DNA from: Rhizobium esperanzae
Lineage (GTDB): Bacteria; Pseudomonadota; Alphaproteobacteria; Rhizobiales; Rhizobiaceae
Reading direction: 5' to 3'
Assembly (NCBI RefSeq): GCF_002204185.1
Contig: NZ_MXPU01000020.1
Coordinates: 56,448-120,447 of the forward strand
Length of the DNA: 64,000 nt
Shown: positions 58,015 through 64,000 of the stretch, one piece after another
Layout: each line of letters opens with the position of its first letter
Numbering within the stretch: position 1 is the stretch's first letter
The notes under the pieces: generated by a model
The model's input: only the letters and a program-made list of their open reading frames with translations
What the model was told of the DNA's origin: nothing
Database searches by the model: none
Program-made: the position numbers and the translations under genes

Positions 58015-58046
58015 TGCATAAATATTCACTAATCAATATTTTTGCA
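58015..58046. promoter_or_regulatory. Long inverted repeat upstream of the split-transketolase operon
   Basis: TGCATAAATATT, eight bases, AATATTTTTGCA: 11 of 12 arm positions pair. It begins 12 bases before the transketolase N-subunit start. It also contains TATTCACT, which matches the arm of the 58.15-kb palindrome. A probable operator for the SorC-type regulator, or a promoter element. Confidence 0.5.
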
Positions 58047-58152
58047 TAAGAGGCCGATTAGTCAACCCCCTTGTACTCCGCATCACAAAGATCCAGTCAA
58101 CGAAATCTTGTTGACAGCTGGAAAGCAAGTTGTTAATGAATTTTCCAGCAGT

Positions 58153-58170
58153 AGTGAATAATTATTCGCT
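58153..58170. promoter_or_regulatory. Operator-like palindrome upstream of the sugar ABC operon
   Basis: AGTGAATAATTATTCGCT: an 18-base palindrome with a single mismatched pair. It lies 41 bases before the permease start. It shares its TGAAT/ATTC arms with the palindrome upstream of the SorC-type regulator, so the same protein may bind both. Confidence 0.5.
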
Positions 58171-58211
58171 CCTGGACCAAATCGGATACAGGCCTACGCA
58201 AGGGAGGAGCA

Positions 58212-59192
58212 ATGGTGGCGCTCGATATCAATGAACACAGGCTTTCGTCCGGTGCGTGGTTGAGCAAGCTCAAGGGAGCGACCGGCCCACTCGTCGGATT
58301 GCTCGTGCTGTGCGTCTTTCTGAGCGTCAGCACAGACACGTTTCTTTCTGTTCGAAACGGGCTCAACATCCTCGACCAGATCACCGTTCTCGGCATCATG
58401 GCGGTCGGAATGACGTTCGTCATTCTGATCGGCGGCATCGATCTCTCCGTCGGCTCGGCACTCGCTTTGGCGATGATGGTCATGGGCTGGACAGCCAACG
58501 TCGCCGGCCTGCCGCTTCCCGTCGGGATCGCCTTTGCGCTGATCGCCTCGGCGGTATCGGGCCTGATTGTCGGACTGCTGGTGACGCAGTTCAGGGTTCC
58601 GGCCTTTATCGCCACTCTGGCAATGATGTCGGCTGCCCGCGGCGTTGCAAACATGATCACCGACGGCCAGCAGATCGTCGGCTTCCCCGACTGGTTCATG
58701 ATGCTGGCGATCGATCGCCATTTCGGCGTCATGACCGCCACGGTCTTTCTGATGCTGGCGGTGGTTCTGGCGGCCTGGCTTTTCCTGCACTTTCGCTCCG
58801 AAGGCCGCATGCTCTATGCGGTGGGCGGAAATTCCGAAGTCGCACGCCTCGCCGGCATCAACGTCCCGCTCGTGACGATCGGCGTCTATGTCATGAGTGC
58901 CGTCCTTGCAGGCCTTGCCGGCGTCGTGCTCGCCGCCCGGCTGGATTCCGTCCAGCCGTCCAGTGGTCTCGGGTATGAACTGGACACCATCGCTGCGGTC
59001 GTCATCGGCGGCACCTCGCTCTCCGGCGGCGCCGGCGGCATCGGCGGAACGTTGATCGGCGTTCTGATCATCGGTGTGCTGCGCAACGGTCTCAACCTTC
59101 TCAACGTCTCGCCGTTCCTTCAGCAGGTGATCATCGGCATCGTCATCGTGCTTGCGGTCGGCGCAGAGACCATTCGTCGGCGTCGCGCCTGA
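58212..59192 (+). CDS. Ribose-type sugar ABC transporter permease (RbsC-like)
   Basis: 326 residues with 8-10 membrane helices of the BPD_transp_2/RbsC family. The diagnostic motif MTFVILIGGIDLSVGSALAL is followed by FRVPAFIATLAMMSAARG and a GGTSLSGGAGGIGGTLIGVLI segment. GGGAGGAGC precedes the start. It is the first gene of the plus-strand operon, ahead of binding protein and ATPase, an unusual order. It imports a sugar or polyol into the cytoplasm. Confidence 0.92.
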   Translation: MVALDINEHRLSSGAWLSKLKGATGPLVGLLVLCVFLSVSTDTFLSVRNGLNILDQITVLGIMAVGMTFVILIGGIDLSVGSALALAMMVMGWTANVAGLPLPVGIAFALIASAVSGLIVGLLVTQFRVPAFIATLAMMSAARGVANMITDGQQIVGFPDWFMMLAIDRHFGVMTATVFLMLAVVLAAWLFLHFRSEGRMLYAVGGNSEVARLAGINVPLVTIGVYVMSAVLAGLAGVVLAARLDSVQPSSGLGYELDTIAAVVIGGTSLSGGAGGIGGTLIGVLIIGVLRNGLNLLNVSPFLQQVIIGIVIVLAVGAETIRRRRA

Positions 59193-59201
59193 CGAGCGGG
59201 A

Positions 59202-59218
59202 TCCGCCGCACTGGCGGA
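59202..59218 (+). other. Intercistronic stem-loop before the sugar-binding protein gene
   Basis: TCCGCC and GGCGGA, perfect 6-bp stem with a 5-base loop, ten bases after the permease stop. It has no T-run. With the strong GGAGG at the next gene it may raise binding-protein expression by protecting the RNA end. Confidence 0.45.
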
Positions 59219-59309
59219 CCCGGAATTCCGCCCCGGAAAATCGGGACGGATCAATACCCCGAGGGGGAGGACATGCCCGAGGGTTCCATTAAACAACGGA
59301 GGAAATACA

Positions 59310-60239
59310 ATGAAAATAGCGCGCACCATGCTCGCGTCTGCCGCACTGCTCGGTCTCATGCTCGGTCCCGTACACGCGGCGGAACTGAAGAAGCTGGGCC
59401 TCGCCGTTGCCAACCTTCAGGCAAACTTCTTCAACCAGATCAAGCAATCGGTCGAGGCCGAAGCCAAGAAGCGCGGCATCGAAGTGATTACGGTCGACGC
59501 CAAGGGCGACGGGCCGACGCAGGTCAACCAGATCCAAGATCTTCTGACCCAGAAAATCGACGCGCTGATCTATATTCCGGCCGGTGCGGCCGCGGCGAGC
59601 GTTCCGGTCAAGCTCGCGAAGAACGCCGGCATCCCGGTCGTAAACGTTGACCGCAATGCGGAAGGAGCGCCGGGCGATACGTTCCTTGCAACGGATTCCG
59701 TCGCCTCCGCCAAGGCTGTCTGCGACTACATCCTGAAGGAAGCCGGCGGCAAGGGGAAGATGGTCATCATCCACGGCCAGAAGGGCACGACGCCGGAAGT
59801 GGATCGCTCGAAGGGCTGCGGTGAATCTCTCAAGGCCTCCCCGGATGTAAAGGTCGTCGCTGAGCAGTACTCCAACATTTGGAGCCAGGATGAAGGCTTC
59901 CAGATCATGCAGAACATGCTTCAAGCCAACCCCGACGTCTCGATCGTATTCGCTCAGGCTGACGCTCTTGCACTCGGCGCCGCCCAGGCAATCAAGGTCG
60001 CGAAACCTTCCGGGAAAATCGTGGTCGGGGGCTTCGACGGCGACACCGCAGCGCTCGAAGCTCTCAGCAAGGGCGTCTTCGACGTTACGGCTACTCAGCA
60101 GACGCAGAAGATGGGCCGCGACGCGGTTGAAAATGCCGCCAAGCTTGTCGCCGGAGAGAAAGTACCGCCGGTCCAGCTCATGGATGCCACGCTGACCACC
60201 AAGGAAAACGTTGCAGGCTTCATCGCCAACCATCCCTGA
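59310..60239 (+). CDS. Sugar ABC transporter substrate-binding protein (RbsB-like)
   Basis: 309 residues with a Sec signal (MKIARTMLASAALLG, cleavage near VHAAEL). The periplasmic binding fold type 1 is clear: IDALIYIPAGAAAASVPVKLAKNAGIPVVNVD, LALGAAQAIKVAKPSGKIVVGGFDGD and a C-terminal QQTQKMGRDAVENA. The ligand should be a sugar or polyol. GGAGG sits nine bases before the ATG. The protein is the best handle for finding the substrate of this locus. Confidence 0.92.
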   Translation: MKIARTMLASAALLGLMLGPVHAAELKKLGLAVANLQANFFNQIKQSVEAEAKKRGIEVITVDAKGDGPTQVNQIQDLLTQKIDALIYIPAGAAAASVPVKLAKNAGIPVVNVDRNAEGAPGDTFLATDSVASAKAVCDYILKEAGGKGKMVIIHGQKGTTPEVDRSKGCGESLKASPDVKVVAEQYSNIWSQDEGFQIMQNMLQANPDVSIVFAQADALALGAAQAIKVAKPSGKIVVGGFDGDTAALEALSKGVFDVTATQQTQKMGRDAVENAAKLVAGEKVPPVQLMDATLTTKENVAGFIANHP

Positions 60240-60267
60240 TGAAGCCGAGGTCTTGAGGAGGTGTGCC

Positions 60268-61746
60268 ATGACTGATCCCGTTCTTTCCCTGAGGGGCATA
60301 TCCAAGTGGTATGGGCCGCTCCAGGTTCTGAAGAATGTCAGCCTGGACGTCTATCCGGGCGAAGTGGTTGCACTTCTCGGTGAAAACGGAGCGGGCAAGT
60401 CGACGCTGTCAGGCATCATTGCCGGATCCCGCACGCCCTCCGAAGGATCGATGACATGGCTGGGGCAACCTTACGCCCCGGCCACCCCGAGGGAAGCGAT
60501 CGACAAGGGCGTTGTCCTGATCCACCAGGAGCTGCAGCTTCTGCCGCAGCTGTCGATCGCCGAAAACGTCTTCATCGGACGTTGGCCGATGAAGAACGGC
60601 GCCATCGACCGTGCCCAGATGGTTCGCCGGGCCCAGGACCAGCTCGCTCGCTTGAACCTTCACATACCTGCAACGCGAACGGTCGCCGGCCTCTCCACGG
60701 CAAATCAGCAACTTATCGAGATCGCCAAGGCGCTGGCGCTCAACGCAAAGCTGCTGATCCTCGATGAACCGACAGCCGCCCTTGGCGGCGCCGAGACCGA
60801 GGCTCTCTTCGAACAGGTTCGCAAGCTTCGTTCGGAAGGCGTCGGCATCGTCTACATTTCCCACCGCATGGAAGAGATCAAGAAGATCACCGATCGCATC
60901 GTCGTTCTTCGCGACGGCGAGCGGGTGCAGGAATTCTCGGACAGCGCGACCCCGGTGCGAACGATTGTCGAGAGTATGGTCGGACGCCCGCTCGACCGCT
61001 TGTTCCCCACCCTGCCCGTTCCAACAGACCGCCCGGTACTTCAGGTGTCCGGCCTGAGCTCGCCGGACAACGCGTTCCGCGACGTTACCTTCGAGGTGCG
61101 GGCCGGCGAAATTCTCGGCATCGCCGGATTGGTCGGCGCCGGGCGCACCGAACTGCTGCGTGCGATTTCGGGAGCAGATCCGATCAGCGCCGGTTCGATC
61201 AAGCTGGAAGGCGAAGAACTCAGGCTGCACGACCCGGCGGACGCGATCGCCAAGGGGATCGTGATGGTTCCGGAAGACCGCAAGGAACAGGGCCTGATCG
61301 TCGGGCACCGGATCAGCGAGAACATTGTCTACGCCAATCTCGACAAGCTGGGCCGTGGCTGGATCACGCCGCGCATCAAGCGCTCCTTTGCGGAAAAGGC
61401 AGTGGCCAAGTTCGGCGTCAAGGGCCGTGCCGAGCAGTACGCCTCGGACCTATCCGGCGGCAACCAGCAAAAGGTCGTGATCGCCAAGTGGCTCATGCGC
61501 GATCCCAAGGTTGTCGTGCTCGACGAGCCGACGAGAGGCATCGACGTCGGCGCCCGCGCCGGCATCTACGACATCATCGTCAATCTTGCCAAACAGGGCG
61601 TGGCGGTCATTGTCGTAAGCTCGGACCTCGAGGAAGTTCTCGGCGTCTCCAATCGCATTCTCGTGCTTGCGCAAGGCAAGCAGGCGGGGATCCTCAATCG
61701 TGACCAGGCCAATGACGTTTCGGTCATGGAACTGGCTACCATCTAA
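60268..61746 (+). CDS. Sugar ABC transporter ATP-binding protein (RbsA-like, tandem NBD)
   Basis: 492 residues from 60268, GGAGG eight bases upstream. Two nucleotide-binding domains: the first has Walker A GENGAGKST, LSTANQQLIEIAKAL and LLILDEPTAAL; the second has a degenerate Walker A (GLVGAGRTE) but intact signature LSGGNQQKVVIAKWL and Walker B VVVLDEPTRGID. This is the standard make-up of ribose-type transporters. An SDR gene follows 77 bases later. Confidence 0.94.
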   Translation: MTDPVLSLRGISKWYGPLQVLKNVSLDVYPGEVVALLGENGAGKSTLSGIIAGSRTPSEGSMTWLGQPYAPATPREAIDKGVVLIHQELQLLPQLSIAENVFIGRWPMKNGAIDRAQMVRRAQDQLARLNLHIPATRTVAGLSTANQQLIEIAKALALNAKLLILDEPTAALGGAETEALFEQVRKLRSEGVGIVYISHRMEEIKKITDRIVVLRDGERVQEFSDSATPVRTIVESMVGRPLDRLFPTLPVPTDRPVLQVSGLSSPDNAFRDVTFEVRAGEILGIAGLVGAGRTELLRAISGADPISAGSIKLEGEELRLHDPADAIAKGIVMVPEDRKEQGLIVGHRISENIVYANLDKLGRGWITPRIKRSFAEKAVAKFGVKGRAEQYASDLSGGNQQKVVIAKWLMRDPKVVVLDEPTRGIDVGARAGIYDIIVNLAKQGVAVIVVSSDLEEVLGVSNRILVLAQGKQAGILNRDQANDVSVMELATI

Positions 61747-61822
61747 GCAATTCCAACAAAAGTGTGCAGTGGTTTTGCGTCAGGAATTGCGTGAAAACAA
61801 AACAACACAGAAAGGAAGAGCG

Positions 61823-62611
61823 GTGTCCGACATCACTCTGAATGCCCCGAAGCTTTTCGATCTCAGCGGCCAGGTTGCCATCGTTACCGGCGCCGGGAGC
61901 GGCATCGGGCAGCGCATTGCCATCGGCCTCGCGCAATGCGGCGCCGACGTGGCCCTGCTCGACCGCCGGACCGACGACGGACTGGCGACGACAGCCGAAC
62001 ATATCCGCGCCGCCGGCCGCCGCTCGATCGAGATCGCGGCTGACGTCACGAACAAATCTTCCCTTGCAGATGCCGTCGCACGCACCGAAGCCGATCTCGG
62101 TGCACTGACGCTTGCGGTCAATGCAGCGGGCATCGCCAACGCCAATCCGGCAGAGGAGATGGAGGAGGATCAATATCAGACGCTGATGGATATCAACCTC
62201 AAGGGCATATTCCTGTCCTGCCAGGCCGAGGCCCGCGCCATGCTGAAGAATGGACGCGGCTCCATCGTCAACATCGCCTCCATGTCCGGCGTAATCGTCA
62301 ACCGTGGGCTGAGCCAGGCGCATTACAACGCCTCCAAGGCGGGCGTCATCCACATGTCGAAGTCACTGGCGATGGAATGGGTCGGCCGTGGCATTCGTGT
62401 CAACACCATCTCCCCCGGATATACGGCAACGCCGATGAACACTCGTGCGGAGATGGTCCACCAGACCAAGCTCTTCGAAGAGCAGACGCCGATGCAGCGC
62501 ATGGCGACGGTCGACGAGATGGTAGGGCCGGCGGTGTTCCTGCTGTCGAATGCGGCAAGTTTCGTGACCGGCGTCGATCTTCTCGTCGATGGCGGTTTCT
62601 GCTGCTGGTGA
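61823..62611 (+). CDS. SDR-family oxidoreductase (probable polyol/sugar dehydrogenase)
   Basis: 262 residues from a GTG with GGAAGAGC upstream. Classical short-chain dehydrogenase: cofactor loop TGAGSGIG (22-29), Asn-Ala-Ala-Gly (100-103), Ser153, and the YxxxK pair Tyr168 and Lys172 (YNASK). An Asp near the end of beta-2 (LLDRRT) suggests NAD preference. It ends in DGGFCCW. Next to a sugar importer it probably oxidises a polyol or sugar to a ketose or lactone. The exact substrate is unknown. Confidence 0.9.
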   Translation: MSDITLNAPKLFDLSGQVAIVTGAGSGIGQRIAIGLAQCGADVALLDRRTDDGLATTAEHIRAAGRRSIEIAADVTNKSSLADAVARTEADLGALTLAVNAAGIANANPAEEMEEDQYQTLMDINLKGIFLSCQAEARAMLKNGRGSIVNIASMSGVIVNRGLSQAHYNASKAGVIHMSKSLAMEWVGRGIRVNTISPGYTATPMNTRAEMVHQTKLFEEQTPMQRMATVDEMVGPAVFLLSNAASFVTGVDLLVDGGFCCW

Positions 62612-62797
62612 TGCCTAAGAAGGCTCATTGCCGGGCCACTGGAAAATGAACGGTCTCGCCTCCTCCCTGGCTGAGACCGAGGCGCCGGAGGGTAACGGGC
62701 ATGACGGCGTGCGATATCGTCGTCTGCCCGCCCTTCGCCGATCGAACGGGCGGTTGCGCCGAGATTTGCTGTTTATGTCAGGATACGAGGAAAGAGC

Positions 62798-63580
62798 ATG
62801 AAACGCTTTGATCAAAAGACTGTCGTCATCACCGGGGGCAGCCGCGGCATCGGCGCTGCGATCGCCAGGCGCTTTGCGCGTGAGGGCGCCAATCTCGTCG
62901 TCTCGGCGAATGAAGACCTGGTCCACGGCGTTGCCGAAGGGATCAGGGCCGAAGGCGGCAAGGCGCTCTCCTTCATCGGCGATGTCACCGACAAGGCGAG
63001 CGTCGTCGCACTCTACGATGCGGCCGAAAAGGAATTCGGCACGATTGACGTCTCGATCCAGAACGCCGGCGTCATCACCATCGCACGCGTCGAAGACTTG
63101 ACGGAGAACGAGTGGGACAAGGTGATGGCCGTCAACACCAAGGGCGTCTTCCTCTGCGCCCAGGAGGCCATTGCAAGAATGCGCAAGCACAAGCGCGGCG
63201 GCCGCATCATCAACACCGCCTCCGGCCAGGCCCGCGACGGCTTCATCTACACCCCGCACTACGCCGCCTCGAAGATGGGCGTCGTCGGCATCACCCAGAG
63301 CCTCGCCAAGGAAGTTGCGACCGAAAACATCACCGTCAACGCCTTCTGCCCCGGCATCATCGAAACCGACATGTGGGCCTATAACGACCAGGCCTGGGGC
63401 AAATTGCTCGGCAACTATGCCCCCGGCGAACTGATGAAGGAATGGGTCGAAGGCATCCCGATGAAACGCGCCGGCTCCGGCGAGGACGTCGCCGGCCTGG
63501 TCACCTTCCTCGCCAGCGACGACGCCGCTTACATCACCGGCCAGACGATCAATGTCGATGGCGGGTTGATCATGTCGTAG
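62798..63580 (+). CDS. Second SDR-family oxidoreductase
   Basis: 260 residues. Cofactor loop TGGSRGIG (12-19), NAG (89-91), Ser142, Tyr155 and Lys159 (YAASK), and a closing GGLIMS. It is only distantly like the first SDR, so the two probably act on different substrates or different steps. A 186-base gap separates them and includes GAGGAAAGAGC before this ATG. It is the last gene of the plus-strand set. By family resemblance it could be a sorbitol-, threitol- or other polyol dehydrogenase. Confidence 0.88.
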   Translation: MKRFDQKTVVITGGSRGIGAAIARRFAREGANLVVSANEDLVHGVAEGIRAEGGKALSFIGDVTDKASVVALYDAAEKEFGTIDVSIQNAGVITIARVEDLTENEWDKVMAVNTKGVFLCAQEAIARMRKHKRGGRIINTASGQARDGFIYTPHYAASKMGVVGITQSLAKEVATENITVNAFCPGIIETDMWAYNDQAWGKLLGNYAPGELMKEWVEGIPMKRAGSGEDVAGLVTFLASDDAAYITGQTINVDGGLIMS

Positions 63581-63736
63581 GCGGGAACTTGGGGCGGTAC
63601 CGAAGCTGAATGGACGATTTGACCTGAAGCGGCCTGTCTTTCGCTTGCCGCTCAAGGCGTTCGTCGCTGCGCTCCTCACCCCCTCATCTGCCCTCCGGGC
63701 ATCTTCTTGGATGAGCAAAATGTAGGATACTTATGC

Positions 63737-63766
63737 CTGCCGGGCGGGTGGCCGCCCGCCCGGCAG
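63737..63766 (+). ncRNA. Hairpin in IS110 leader, candidate bridge-RNA part
   Basis: CTGCCGGGCGGG and CCCGCCCGGCAG form a perfect 12-bp stem with a 6-base loop, ~130 bases upstream of the transposase ATG. In IS110-group elements the non-coding left end encodes the bridge RNA that guides insertion. The hairpin may be part of it, or simply a terminator of the upstream operon. No loop matches to donor or target were verified. Confidence 0.4.
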
Positions 63767-63893
63767 CTGGTTGTCGGATCGTCACCTTCTTAGCCGTTAG
63801 GGGCTGTGGGGAGCAGGATCGCAACCGGCTCTTCATCTGGCCCGTGTGGTTGCAGGAACCTTGGGGTTCGTATCCAAGACAGGGACGACGAAG

Positions 63894-64000
63894 ATGACCG
63901 ATAATAGCATGATTTGTGCCGGAATCGATGTCGGCAAAAGCCATCTCGACATTGCCCTCCATCCCGGCCGCGCAAGGCTGAGGGTCACTTATGACGCTGC
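63894..64000 (+). CDS. IS110-family transposase, N-terminal fragment
   Basis: The frame opens at ATG 63894 (MTDNSMICAGIDVGKSHLDIALHP) and runs off the window after ~35 codons. GIDVGKSHLDIA is the start of the DEDD/RuvC-like catalytic domain of IS110 transposases, with the first catalytic Asp in IDVGK. The rest lies beyond the window. Confidence 0.85.
   Translation, partial: MTDNSMICAGIDVGKSHLDIALHPGRARLRVTYDA

Larger units (their letters stand above)
63715..64000 (+). mobile_element. IS110-family insertion sequence, left end (truncated by window)
   Basis: The transposase start at 63894 and a non-coding leader with a strong perfect hairpin mark the left part of an IS110-type element. The boundary is a guess: the sequence before about 63712 belongs to a rhizobial palindromic repeat (CCCCCTCATCTGCC...GGGCATCTTCTTGG), which appears broken there. 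IS110 elements lack terminal inverted repeats, so the end cannot be fixed by eye. Confidence 0.55.

Noticed and set aside
62612..62797. 12-codon ORF after the first SDR gene (ATGCCTAAGAAG...)
   Set aside because: Too short and without support; the gap looks like ordinary intercistronic sequence.
53724..63580. Firm naming of the sugar locus as an apiose or erythritol operon
   Set aside because: The gene set is only partly like those systems: no isomerase and no eryABC-type enzymes were seen, so the substrate is left open.

Overview
The window is GC-rich, densely coded chromosomal DNA from an alphaproteobacterium of the Rhizobiaceae. The best fit is the Rhizobium etli/leguminosarum group. This rests on the gene families present (malic enzyme-phosphotransacetylase fusion, plant-type class II DAHP synthase, DUF2865 and DUF2059 proteins, BluB under a B12 riboswitch, an apparent RirA-type iron operator) and on several GC-rich palindromic intergenic repeats of the kind common in rhizobia. 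Species cannot be fixed from sequence alone. About 60 genes are called. No tRNA, rRNA or CRISPR array was seen.

Layout. 1-3.8 kb: the C-terminus of a giant coiled-coil protein, an isochorismatase-family hydrolase, a decayed glycyl-tRNA-synthetase-like fragment and a small D,D-carboxypeptidase. 3.9-7.9 kb: a minus-strand Mla/MCE lipid-transport operon (permease with STAS, ATPase, MCE protein, lipoprotein). 8.0-12.7 kb: dipeptide epimerase, MFS transporter, an LpxH-like phosphoesterase, a small lipoprotein and a histidine phosphatase. 12.8-19.4 kb: BBE-type flavoprotein, malic enzyme, an RNase H homologue, a YCII/VOC gene remnant and a DUF2865 protein. 19.4-21.8 kb: bluB with its cobalamin riboswitch, then aroG preceded by what looks like a complete leader-peptide attenuator. 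22-30 kb: lipoprotein, TolB-like propeller, nadE, DUF1003, GFA protein, ABC exporter and class II DAHP synthase. 30-38 kb: a lone TadG-like protein, gor, a small ORF, acylphosphatase, DUF2059, rpiA, gph and a YcbB-like L,D-transpeptidase. 38.5-42.7 kb: class II fumarase, a cadherin/VCBS-like protein and class I fumarase. 43-50.6 kb: diguanylate cyclase, PNPOx-like protein, hydrolase/MarR pair, LtrA protein, DUF971, moaA and a methyltransferase. 50.7-53.7 kb: an iron-siderophore-type ABC operon with an IRO box. 53.7-63.6 kb: a sugar or polyol catabolic locus. 63.7-64 kb: the left end of an IS110-family element, cut by the window edge.

The genes suggest two notable regulated modules. The first is translation-coupled attenuation of aroG: a 24-residue peptide rich in Tyr and Phe is followed by three mutually exclusive RNA stems. 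The second is the divergent locus at 53.7-63.6 kb. It holds a SorC-type regulator, FGGY kinase, two-subunit transketolase, ribose-type ABC importer and two SDR dehydrogenases. It reads as a self-contained route: import, oxidation to a ketose, phosphorylation, then transketolase cleavage. Its substrate is not known from sequence. Related palindromes lie in its control regions.
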